In this document: in pieces, positions 46,223-57,876 of the stretch | Layout of the letters: every line of letters begins with the position of its first letter | Position numbering within the stretch: the stretch's first letter is position 1 | Assembly (NCBI RefSeq): GCF_000002995.4 | Contig: NW_025062475.1 | Coordinates: 13,424,687-13,488,686, forward strand | Length of the DNA stretch: 64,000 bases | Direction of reading: 5' to 3' | DNA from: Brugia malayi | Lineage: Eukaryota; Nematoda; Chromadorea; Rhabditida; Onchocercidae | Notes under the pieces: model-generated | Database searches by the model: none | Told to the model about the DNA's origin: nothing | What the model saw: the letters and a program-made list of their open reading frames with translations, nothing else | Position numbers and translations under genes: made by a program

Positions 46223-48299
46223 TTTTTCCAGAAAGTTATTAATTTCATTGTTTTATCAAAAATACACAGAAAAATAAAAGTAATATGAAAATCAATTCCA
46301 TTTTGATAAAATGAATGAGAAAAGGTAAAGTTTAAAATTGATAACACATTAATGATCATTTCATTTATTCAATAATTTAATAATTCTATTTAATTCTTAA
46401 GGTCTGATAAGTGATAAGATAGTTGAGCAGTTGAAATGCTTTTCAAATTTCAAAAAAAAAAAAAGAAATTTTCACTTCATCAGTGAAATTTTTATTGGAA
46501 ATATTTATTGAAAAAAATGTAATAACTATCAAACAGTTTCTATCGCATATCATATAAATTTTAAATTTAAATTAAAATTTAAATGAGAAAATATAGTTCA
46601 AATTAAAAAATTAAATCTTCACGATACTATTAAATGTTTTTTATTAAATTGTTGAATGAATATGCAGGTGTGATAGATGTAAAAATGAAAATAATGATTA
46701 GAATTAATTGCTGCAATTATTGTATCTAATCAATTTGATAATTAATTAATGTCTTATGATAAGTGATAAGGTTAGTTGAGCAGTTGAGAAGTGTTAGCGC
46801 CGAAAAATCCAAATTCAGCGAGAGCATTAATGATACAGATAAGGCGAAAAGATCACCGGAAAAAACATTTTTGGAAAATTATTAGTGATAAATTTCAATT
46901 TCATTTTTCAAAGTGATATTTGTTTTGAAATTATTTCATCTAAAATATATAATTGGTAGCAAATTTAAAACTAACAATCAACAAATAAAAGATTAAATAA
47001 GTAAATAAAGTAAATATTTAAGTAAATAAAAGAGTAAATAAGTAAATAACAATAAGAAGCAAAAAATAAAAGAAAAAATAAGAAAAGGAAAGATCGAATT
47101 GATGTCTCAAAGGAAAAAAAAAAAACGATTTATTATTTAACAAAATAGTACAAATTGAGTATTATTTAACTTAAAATTTAAACTTTTAAACTTAAACCTT
47201 TAAAAAAAAAAATTAATAAAAAAGTTTTACTTTAACAAATTTCAAACATTTTTTATAGTACCTATAAAAAATACAAAAGTAAATCAATCAGGCTATGTTA
47301 ATCAGTTATAAAATCAAATTATCAATAGTTATTATCATTGTTTGATGATTGTAAAATTGCAAATGATAAAATTGCATGGTAAAAATTGATTAGGTAATAA
47401 TTATCAGTAAAAATACAGCAATTACACTGTTTGCAATATATTTCTCAATTCAAAATTTAAACCATTTCATGAAATGATAATGAATTGATAAGCTTATCAC
47501 TAGAAAAAAAAGCACTCGACAAATGAAATTATTGAAACTTAATTGCATAAATCGAATCATCAAATTATCAATAAAAAATATATTATTCATAAATTTATAC
47601 AATTTACATTAAAAAAATGTTTGAACAAAATATTAAAAATAAAAGTATGAATTGAATTATCAAATTATCAAAATAAAATAAAATTAAAACAATTTATATT
47701 AAAAATAATATTAAAAATACAATTTAAACAATTTATATTAAAAAATAAATACGTTAAAAATTTTCTTTCATAATTATTTTCAAAAATAAAAACAATCTAT
47801 TAATAATTTTAATAACTTTTATCAAAGCACTTTTTTTTTTTAAAAAAAAAAAGGTAATAAAATAAATATTTACAAGTATTTTTTAAAAAAGAAAAATAGT
47901 AATTTAATGAAAATTTCATCTTTATTGTTACTAATTTTTCTTTTGTCTTTTTTTTTTTTCAGAAAATTTTTTCCAAAATGAAATTTTTAATGTTTGAAAT
48001 AAAAAAAAAAAAAAAACTGAATATATATGAATAATATAAAAAATTGCACATAAAATTGAGCACTTAAAAGTTGTTTAAACAAATGATTGTTGTTACTTTG
48101 ATAAGTATTGATAAGTAGTGTTATTACTGATAAGATATTTTGTCGAAAGATTAAATTGTACAATGATCAGTGATTATAGACAGATCAAGTAGATAGAAAA
48201 TTGGGTATAAGAAATAATGAGAAAAAGATGGTTGATGGCATTTCAATGACATTTTAATGCCACTTTTTTTTTTGTTGAATTATTTTTATAAATAATTTT

Positions 48300-48595
48300 A
48301 ATAAATGTAAAATTAATAAATCTGTACAGTTTATATTGATAATTTAAATAAAAAATATTTCATTTAATGTTTGTTTTATTAATAAATTTCATTTATTTAT
48401 TTAATTTTATTTCATTTTTTCACTTTTTTATTTTTAAATTTTATTTTCAATAAATGTAAAATTAATAAATTTGTACAGTTTATATTGATAATTTAAATAA
48501 ATAATATTTCATTTAATATTTGTTTCATTAATAAATTTTATTTCATTTTCTCACTTTTTTTTTTTCAAATTTTATTTTCATTTATTTATTCATTT
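48300..48595. repeat. Tandem duplication of ~150 bp
   Basis: The segment with AATGTAAAATTAATAAAT, TGTACAGTTTATATTGAT and AATATTTCATTTAAT occurs at about 48303 and again at about 48453, with minor differences. Confidence 0.8.
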
Positions 48596-48714
48596 ATTTC
48601 ATGTTTATCAGCAATTTCTACTATTTCAAAAATTTTTTCTTTGCTTTCATAAACAACCGTAATTTGTTTGTAAGTTGAAAATCAATTTTGCCAAAGATCA
48701 CAATCTCCTCCCTA

Positions 48715-48790
48715 TCTCTCCCTCTCTCTCTCTCTTTCTATCTATTTATAGAGAGAGAGAGAGGGAGAGAGAGAGAGAGAGAGAGGGAGC
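48715..48790. repeat. CT tract followed by GA tract (self-complementary)
   Basis: A CT-rich tract (about 48718-48738) is followed within some 12 bp by a GA-rich tract (48751-48788), so the two can pair as a long hairpin. Confidence 0.75.
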
Positions 48791-49429
48791 AGTAGAGAAG
48801 AAAAGAGATGAAATTAGGATATTCTTTCAATGAAATAAACATTTCATAAACGTAAACAAATGATACTAAGAATATATATGATGGAGTGAATAATTTTACC
48901 TTTAGAGTGTTTCTGTTCATGCTATTGGAATATGTTTACATTTCTGCTTGTTTACTTTTTTCATCATTACAAATAAACTAACAACGCATTTTGAAGCAAT
49001 CACTAATTGATAATAGAAATCATTTAGTTCAGTGATGTGATTAATTGATAAATTGATATGAGATATTACACTAATATCAATTTTATTGATCTTTTTGTCA
49101 CATGGTACTTCATTTGATGTCACAGCACAATGACAAATGAATGATGCAATTGCTCAAATATTAAATTATTGCTACTTTTCAGGTTATCAATTCGTTTCGT
49201 GGTGATATTTTTGATAAATGCAATAATTTGCAATAATAGTAATTAGTGATAATGATAGTAATAGCAATTTGTTAATAATTGCTATTCATTAATAATATGA
49301 TCTTTTGTTTATAAACTGGTAATTGCTTTGTTTACTGCAATTATGAGTGTTTTGTTAATTATGAATTCTCATGTATGATTATTACAATAATAGTAATTAA
49401 TAATAGTAAAATAATAATAAGTAAAAATA

Positions 49430-49605
49430 GTATTATCATTATAAACATTGTTATCATTTGTTATTCTCATATAATTGTACATTTTATTTTGTCTTCTTAA
49501 ATTATCAATAAAATGTTATATTATCATTATAAACATTGTTATCACTTGTTATTCTCATACAATTGTACATATTACTTTGTCTTCTTAAATTATCAACAAA
49601 ATATT
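49430..49605. repeat. Tandem duplication of ~83 bp
   Basis: TAAACATTGTTATCA, TTGTTATTCTCATA, AATTGTACAT and TCTTCTTAAATTATCAA occur in the same order twice. Confidence 0.8.
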
Positions 49606-52034
49606 AATCATTACAGATTTTAAATAATATAATGATAAGAAGATAATATGCTCAAATAAATTAATCATCATTTTCCACTTAAATTCAATAAGTAATCCCA
49701 CTTGAGAAGAAAAAAAAAAAAGTCATCGCTGAGAAGAAATGATGTTAAAATGATGAAAATGTCAAAAAAGCGAATATCATTTCTTTCAATAATTATTAGA
49801 AATTATTTGCTACAAATGTTTTTTTTTTTTGATAACAAAATATTCCATTTCATTTCTGATCACAAATCTTATCACTGATCAATAAATATATCATGCAACA
49901 ACTCTAACAATTTGATAATTTGAAGTTTTCATTAAAAATGATACAAATATGAATCACAAATAATAATAAGATGCTGTATAATCGATTATTTTCTTTTCTT
50001 TTAGAAGGGATTAAAATTTTCTAAATTATTATTTTTTAAAAATATAAAATGCTAGTAGAGCAAATATTTTATTTATTTTATTACTAACTTTGAATTTCAA
50101 TAATAATATTTTCGTTCGATCAATTCATTTATCATTTTCTATCAATAAGCATGAATTGAAGAAAATATATGCTTAAATGAAATATTGTTGCAAAAATCAT
50201 TCATTCAGTACTTTTCCTCTTGTCAAAATAAGAATAATACATTCAACTTCGATTGTTATTGATGCTAAATTTGTCATCTTTGTAATCATTTGTACTTCAA
50301 CAATTTTTCAGACACTGATAAAATTTAACGTTTTTTTCTTTTATCTTTTTTTTTTTTTTCTGGTTCAAAAAATTTTCATTCTTATTTATGGTAAACAATT
50401 GCTAACATATCATATGGTTCATTAATCGATTAGATATAATTCATTTTAATTTGTAAAGTAAGATGAAAATTTAGAACGAAAAAAAGAATGCAGAAAAAAA
50501 AAAAAAAAAAGAATTTTAATTATGGATGTATAAATTCATCATCATATTGATTAAATTTTTACATTGCAAAAGAAGGCAAAAATAAGATTGTTTACATTTT
50601 GCAGAAAAAGTTAACCTATCACAGTTAATTATACAATCACAGAATAAATGTCAATTACTTCTAAAATATCATTCGGAATTTCAAACATTGAAAGAATAAT
50701 ATTTCATATATTGAAAGAATGTTAATGAGAAAAACAAAAAACAGAAAATGTGTACAACTTTTATATAATAAATAGTAAATTTATGTGATGTGCATAGTTA
50801 TCACAAACAATTTTGATCGAAATGTGTAAAAATTTTTGTGACTGACTGATAAGAAGAAGCTTCTTTTCTTGTTCAAATTTAAATTTCATTATTGTATTTT
50901 CATGTCAAACCACTGTTTTCTGCACAAGCAATCAAATCTAATTATTTGCAATTTTAATTAATATCACCAAATCCTGAATTGATGGATTATTAATTTCAAA
51001 AATATTAACAGTTACATTTTCAAAATAAAAATGAAAAGATAAATGCTATGTGTATCAAATATTTTCCATAAAAAAAGGCGGTTTAATGAGAGCAAAAATA
51101 ACTTAAATAGTTGATAATCTAATAACAGATAAATCCTCTATATTGCTAAAGATATCGAACAGAAAGTATGAAAATTCTAAGAAATTAATTCTAAAAAAAA
51201 AAAAAAAAAAAAAAATTTGAAATTCTAAAAACGAAATTAGGCCAAGAACAAATATCATCCAAAAAAAAAAAAAATAACAAGAAAAAAAACCATATGCAAA
51301 TCATTCATTTTGCACAGTGGCAAGCTTAACGGATAATACCTAATTATAAAAGATAACAATGTGCTTCTCTAATTATTCATTTCATCTCTTGACCCTTGAC
51401 CTTTCCCGATGATTATGGCTTCCGTTCAAAATGTTAGCAACAGCAAGTGCAAACTTACTGCTATACTAAAGAAAGATTAAAATATTTTTTTATCAAACAA
51501 TGATGATGCTGAAATTTTACAATTTAAAGAAAAACCCCAGAATTAATATATATTCATTTGAAATAAAAAAAAATTTTTTTTTTGAATTAAATGAATTTCA
51601 CTAATCAAAAAATGAATTTATTACATATTTTTGATGCAGTAAGTAAATAAATAAAATTGTTAAATTATAGAATACTTGATTATCGATAGAATACTTGATT
51701 ATCCGATCAATATGCAAATTTTCATCATAGTTTTATAAATTATTTGTAACAAAAAAAAAAAAAAAAATGTGTATAATTCATAAGTTCATTTAATTAACAT
51801 ATATCATTAGAAATCTGAAAATATCAGTTTCCCATAAGTTAGAAAAATGTTTGAAAAAAAAATCTTTTTTTTTTTTTACTTCTCATTAATTTTACTATTT
51901 TTTTTTGCATTAATTAAAAGTTATGGAATATATGTGTCGTAGAGAAATACATTCGAACATTACGTAAGTAAGTGACATTAAAGAATAAACTAATAGTTAT
52001 ATGCATGAAATAAATTATGCGTAATCTCTGGAAC

Positions 52035-52425
52035 AAATTTACGTGATATATTTATCTTATTTTACGTGACATATTTACGTGATGTATTTATCTTATCTTA
52101 CGTGATATATTTACATGATGTATTTATCTTATCTTACGTGATATATCTACGTGATGTATTTATCTTATCTTACGTGATACATCTACGTGATGTGTTTATC
52201 TTATGTTACGTGATGTATTTATCTTATCTTACGTGATATATCTACGTGATGTATTTATCTTATTTTACGTGATATATCTACGTGATGTATTTATCTTATC
52301 TTACGTGATGTATTTATCTTATTTTACGTGATATATCTACGTGATGTGTTTATCTTATGTTACGTGATGTATTTATCTTATCTTACGTGATATATCTACG
52401 TGATGTATTTATCTTATCTCGCATT
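52035..52425. repeat. 36-bp minisatellite rich in TACGTGA
   Basis: About ten units alternating TTACGTGATATATCT and ACGTGATGTATTTATCTTAT; some units lack a segment. About 20 ACGTGA copies lie 1.0-1.4 kb upstream of the HEXIM core promoter. ACGTG is the core bound by bHLH-PAS and some bZIP factors; binding here is only a possibility. Confidence 0.88.
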
Positions 52426-53360
52426 TATCGAACATCTTTTTCTCTAATTACATCTCTACTTTTTTCTAATAATTTATCATCATTACCAAATATTTTTGAT
52501 CTAAATTGTACGATAATAAAGTACTTGAATAATACATTTATATTCAAATTTTTGAATAAATAATGAATAATTTCTATTAGCCATAAATTTATTTATTTTT
52601 TTCTTTTTCGAAATCATTTGAAAAAAAAAAAAAAAAACACTTACGTTACTATCTGAAGCATAATTGAATGCTTTTTTTCCTGTTTTTTTTTTTTGGCGAA
52701 ATGATTGTTAACATTCATTCCAATCATACATTTCTAAATTTTGGAAATTTTTGAGAAAAATAAACTTTTTGCAAAAAGTTTATTTTCAATAATAATTTAT
52801 TTATAACATTGAAATAAAGAATGAAAGGAAAAAGAAAGACAAATTAAAATTTAGAATTTAAATAATAATTTGAATGAATCAATGATTGTTAATAAGGAAT
52901 TCTCGAGATTTTCAACAATAATTAAATTAATATTTGCTAATTTTCTCATTGCAATTTAAACATAATATACTTATTTATCACATATATTTCCCTTTCTTTT
53001 CCTTTTTACCTAAAATTAAATTTGAATTTTAAGCAAAATTTATACAAATTAAAATATAAATTATAGTTTGAGGTCAAAGGTTAGCTTAGATTATTCATTT
53101 CTTATAAAAAACAAATATTTTATCACATTTTCAATAGTAAATTTCAGAAATTTTTATACAACAAATTAAAATCATAAAAATTTGAATTAATAAATTAATT
53201 CAAAAACATCAAAAATTTTACAATCAATCAAATTCTCATAATTTGACCAATTAATTCCAAGTGAAATTACCCGCGATTTCTCGGAAACTAATCGTAAAAA
53301 TTTGCACATATTTGAGGCACTATTTCGCATCTGCCCATTTCAGCAATACCAAAAATTGTT

Positions 53361-53460
53361 TATAGGACGCGTGCGGAGTAGTGAGGCGTGCGTGCTGCGT
53401 CGCGTGCGATCTCATTGCTATTATAAAAGAGGCGTTAAAGGCGGTTCCTGCAATCAGTGT
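53361..53460 (+). promoter_or_regulatory. HEXIM core promoter: GC-rich block, TATA box, initiator
   Basis: After kilobases of AT-rich DNA comes a GCG-rich block (53367-53409), then TATAAAA (53422-53428) and an initiator-like TCAGTG (53454-53459). TATA to initiator is about 32 bp, as in animal TATA promoters. The leader to the ATG at 54039 is about 580 nt, unless shortened by splicing or spliced-leader addition near TATTTTAAG (54015-54023). Confidence 0.65.
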
Positions 53461-53484
53461 TGGAGCTGTAGTCAGCGGTGACGT

Positions 53485-53680
53485 TGTTTAGCACACATAC
53501 ACACACATACACACACACATACACGCACGCACACGCGCACGTACACATACAGGTACATACACACGTGCACGCACGAGCATACGCGGACACACTCACGCGC
53601 TCATATACATACGCACGCATACACGCGCCCACGTGTACACATTGTCGAAGTATACGTGCAAATACACGTATACATATAGA
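53485..53680. repeat. Alternating purine-pyrimidine CA/CG/TA tract in the HEXIM leader
   Basis: Nearly 200 bp of ACAC, ACGC, GCAC and ATAC steps, with two CACGTG E-box palindromes inside. It is strongly Z-DNA-prone and lies in the likely 5' leader of HEXIM. Both-strand open frames here are compositional. Confidence 0.85.
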
Positions 53681-54038
53681 CGTAAGCTTGCACATAAATA
53701 TAGAGTAAGTGGACAGTCATCTATAACAAAGATACGTAAACGAGCATACGTTTACGAAGTGACCTTCACACTACAGTAATAGCAGCAAATCGGGTTTGGT
53801 TGACAGAGGGAAGGGAAGTTTTAGTGGTGTGTTATAGCACTAAAACGATATACGGTAGAAAGTAGTACGGTTTAGATTAGTTAGTTCACCTTTGACCTTC
53901 CATTTTTCCTACATTGGGTCTCTTCATTTGAACATTTTCAAATTCCACGGAACCATTTGAAAAAGCCCATTTTTTTCTTCTTTTTTTTTTCTTGCTGGGG
54001 ACATTGGTACGGGCTATTTTAAGTGACAACCGATCACG

Positions 54039-57000
54039 ATGACTGCAACTGTCGTAGACCAACCCGATAAGCAACAAAATCAGCAACAAGATCAAGAGCA
54101 TACTTCGAAGCAGCATTTATCAGAACAACTGCAACCAGAACATGATATTATTATTGCATCGATGGAAGGTACCGATGACGAAGTTGCTGTTGCAGTTTTG
54201 CGTGACATTTCCACCGATGAAAGCTATCAAACAACCGTGGAAAATGATCCAAAGAATGAGCAAAATTATTCTGGAAGAATTCCAGATCACGGGGTTCTTT
54301 CGGCAAGTTCATCACATGCAAAAACAAAGAAATCACGTAGAAGGTTTGCATTATTCTGTTTTTTTTTTTTTTTTTTGAATTTTTTATTTCTTAGAGTAAT
54401 GAAATTTCTCAGAAAAGCCTAGTCTTTTTTTCTGTTTTTATGAAAGAATTTATCCTTTTATCATTTTTTTTTTTCTATATATTTTATGGGAATTGCAGAA
54501 AATTTTACTAGCAACTAAGAGAAAACAAATGATAATTTAGATAGAAGATAATTATATGCATGAGAATATATTTATTTTAGTCACCAGAGACAAAGTTAAT
54601 TTAGTTTTAACTATTATTTCATTTTTGGTATCAATAGGAAGGTTTTTTATATTACGTTCTTCGTTTTGTAAAACCATTGTGAAGGGTGTTTTTTGGTTTC
54701 AGTGATTTTGATTGTGTAGTTTCTAAGAGATGTTAGTTCACTGTTCATTTTCTTAATCTTTTGATAAATAAATCAATAGTAAAATAAGGTAAAGTTATAG
54801 GAGGGGTGGAAAAGGACGCTGGAAACCATACCGCACATCGCTGAAGGAAAAAATTGCCCAGGAAGAGAAGGAAGAACGAAATGCAGTAGAAAAGCGAGAA
54901 AGGTTAGTTCCAATGAAACCATTTTGGGCCCGATTTGGTTAGGTCAGTAACTTAATAATGTCGGGCTTTGCTGCAGCTCCTTCAGCAGGCTCTTCAGAAT
55001 AGTTCCTTTAAAATACGTGAAAAGCCATATCTGCATTTTGAATCTTATGGAAGTATATATTTAACAGAAGATATGTTTAATGGAAAGTCAAACTTGATGT
55101 TTCACTTGTAGACTTTCACCCAACTATTTTTAGAATACCTTAGGTTATATTTTATTCGGTAAGTTTATTGTAAAAGATTCAGATTTATTTACCAGTCAAA
55201 TTCAGTTATTGAATGAAATCAGTCATTCTCAAACAATATCTGTTGGAATTGATGTGTAATTATATTATGGAATTGATATTCATATTCATTGCATGTGTTT
55301 GAGCCTTACTCCTTTGTATGTCTGGTGGTCAGTGATTAAGGTGCAATGAAGTGCAGAACAACTACATTATAAATGATTTTTAATAAAAGTTGCAAACTAC
55401 TAAAACAGCAACATAGCAAGACAGATGTAATTTCAAATTTAGAGAGGGAACTGAAGTTTGATTTACTACATGTAGATTGTTTTTTTTTATTCGAAGTATA
55501 ATCAAATATAAAGTGCAGTATAATCAAGCATAAAATGAAATATATCTTACCAGTATAGATACGAGTATATATTTTGGAACAAATAAGGAGAACACCTGAT
55601 TTATTCTATTCCATAAGAATAGTATGGAATCTGCGTGATCCCGTAAGTGGAGACTGAGATGCGTGATCCCGTAAGCGTTGTTTCCTGGAACATTTGTCGA
55701 ATATTAGTGAGCAGATTTAAGAAAAATCTCTGAAAACTTTAACTACAAATGTCCCGAACTGAGTGAAATCGATTCTAAAGTTATGAACGATTCTTTTTTA
55801 AGACTGTTTTCACGTGGTAAGCCTATGGCACCGTACAATACGACGCAATTCCTAGTGGAAGATCATGAGAAGCGTACGATGCCGCCAGATGTCAGCGATT
55901 CGTTACCTGCGATGGTTGCACATCAACGGCAATCTACAGGAGTATTTTCACCAGCTCGTGAAAGGTTTATATTACTAATAATAGAATTTTTTTTCTTTTC
56001 ATATTACGTTCTTCAGTATTCCTGTACTTGTTTTCATGATTTAAACTCTTGCTATACTATACATGGCCTAGGTTTAGTTCCCACTTCTCTATTATGTATG
56101 CACAAGAATCAATAAGATTTGATTCTGGTATCCTTATATAATGTGTGCACTGGTCGCTAATGATGATTCAGTTCTCTAAGAGCTCCATGAAACAATAGAC
56201 ATTTGTACTATTATTACTATGATATTTGGTTTAGCTCGCACCTCTTATTATTTAATTGTAGGAAGAAATTATAAAAGCAGTTTTTCATTCATCTCTTATA
56301 ATTTCGAGTGGATCAATAATTGTTTCCTAGAAAAAAAAAAGGAGTAATTCTATATGACGTCAAGCATGAAGTATAACATCACGTGTTAGCTATTACGGCA
56401 ACGTAATTAAAGTACAGCTTAATAAAAACTTTTGTCCAAAAAAAATTAAATCGGTCCAAATTTTTCTAGACGTTGTTTGCAATTATGCTAAAAAAAATGT
56501 GATGAGCGTATTGCGACAACAACGTATATTCACATACATACGCGCATGTGCCACGCTCTATTTTCGATCGACTCTGAAAATCTCCAAAGGCGAGCAGATT
56601 TTCATATAGTCGATTTGGCGAGTCATTCAATTCCTGAGCACCGTGATGCTTAGCTTCGGAAATTGCCGGAATGTAGAATCCGCAAGAAATGATAACAGTA
56701 ACAGTAGTGGTAACGAAACTGGCAACTCAAGGCAGAGGCAGGGATCTACTTATTGTGTTGCATTTGGGATGAGATATTTTCAGAGTGACAGTTTTTTGTG
56801 TGGTGGCCCTTTCATTATAAGGGCGATTGGTTATAAAGAGGGAATTTTAGTAAATGAAGGAAAAGAGTTTCCCGTACTGAGAATTCGTTCCATTTTGGTT
56901 GGTGATGAAGATTGATTTATCCCAATTTGTCCAATATTCTGTTCATATAATAGAGACTTGTTTATGTGGTCAGGATATTTGCAGATTTTTCGTATGTTCT

Positions 57001-57876
57001 ATAAAACGTTTGGAAGTTAAAGCAGCCCTTTGCAAACATATGAGAAGAGCTCTAAATGCATGTTCTTTTCTTTTTCATAAATAATTCATTGGTAAAATTA
57101 TTCGCTTATAGATGTGGTACCATTGGTCAGTCAGGATCTGAAATGGGTGGTAATACAACCGACAGTGCAAGTTATTCAGGTGCAGAAGATGATGAGATGG
57201 AGCGGCAATTTGATGCTGATTATGATTATGTCAATATGGAGCGCATCAGTAATATGACTAAAGATGATGTAATGCTTCTTACTTTCTCCTCCTTGATGTT
57301 AATGATGATATTAATCAATAGCTGGAGGAAGCATGAATGTAGTTCAAGAGACTGAGCTTCGATTCATTTTCAGATTCAGTTAGTAATGTGTACTCCTTGT
57401 GACTCTTTTTGCATCCAACATTTGGCGATGTTATTAAAAAAAAATTTATTTAAAAGAGTTACTACAAGAAAAAGAGGAACATATATAAACTAGTAATGAG
57501 ACGAAGATTGTTAATAAAATAATAATTTTATAAAAATGGTGATGATGATGGAAGCTGTGCGCGTATAAGAATTCAAATGCGAAGGGAAGAACATTTTAAT
57601 TATTAATTTTACAAGGTTAAGTAACCTAAATATATGCATTTGTTTCAGGTTGCACGAGAATATATGCATTTGGAAAAGATTAACGGTAAACTAGCGGATC
57701 GCGTGAGTTTCCTACAGTTAGAAAATGATAAATTGAAGCAAATGTTAAAAGACCATAATATTTCTTATGAAGATGTATTACCAAAAATACGACGACATAG
57801 TGGTACATCGGTTTCGGAAGCGGGTGATGTGGTACGCAAAAGCGTAGATGAAGCCATGGGCAATGGCAGACAGTAA
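54039..57876 (+). CDS. HEXIM1: HEXIM, P-TEFb inhibitor of the 7SK snRNP (5 exons)
   Basis: Exons 54039-54343, 54801-54902, 55803-55964, 57112-57268 and 57649-57876 join in phase (2,2,2,0) to 317 residues; human HEXIM1 has 359 and HEXIM2 286. Order: Gln/Glu-rich acidic N-terminus; arginine-rich RNA-binding motif KKSRRRRGGKGRWKPYR (about 96-112), made by the first splice; the family signature MAPYNTTQFL (144-153; PYNTTQFL at 146-153), which contacts cyclin T/CDK9; acidic stretch GAEDDEMERQFDADYDYV; then NMTKDD and a coiled coil (REYMHLEKINGKLADRVSF, about 245-283) that aligns with the HEXIM dimerisation and cyclin-T-binding region. HEXIM dimers bind 7SK RNA in the nucleus and hold P-TEFb inactive, restraining transcription elongation. 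Odd: the terminal CAGTAAGT makes the stop codon overlap a perfect GTAAGT donor, and an extra phase-compatible exon start lies at 56650. Confidence 0.92.
56650..56915 (+). CDS. Possible alternative HEXIM exon or alternative 3' end
   Basis: After a GATGCTTAG acceptor, the phase that follows HEXIM exon 3 stays open to a TGA at 56913-56915, starting SFGNCRNVESARNDNSNSSG. The first about 30 codons are polar and coding-like; the later part is less convincing. To rejoin exon 4 it would need a phase-2 donor, and the only candidate is a GC donor (CAGAG|GCAGGG, about 56735-56740). It may be a minor isoform, a relic, or non-coding. Confidence 0.3.

Larger units (their letters stand above)
40421..53360. 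other. Large intergenic region between OSBP and HEXIM
   Basis: About 13 kb with no exon chain I can support on either strand. It holds A/T runs (e.g. 42132-42165, 43417-43454), CT-rich and CA tracts (42560-42625, 42897-42931), a 29-bp inverted repeat (46194-46222), duplicated 80-150-bp segments (48300-48590, 49430-49600), a CT/GA mirror hairpin (48720-48790) and an ACGTG-rich 36-bp array (52035-52425). Slightly GC-richer patches at 40660-41200, 41530-41640 and 46790-46860 were read in all frames without a recognisable product. Confidence 0.65.

Noticed and set aside
46790..46910. GC-richer patch with a short open frame (APKNPNSARALM..)
   Set aside because: No exon neighbours or known motif; too short to support.
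53435..53708. Open frames on both strands rich in Cys/Val or His/Thr
   Set aside because: They reflect the alternating CA/CG tract in the HEXIM leader.
54142..54378. Overlapping frames on both strands within HEXIM exon 1
   Set aside because: They are shadows of the HEXIM reading frame.
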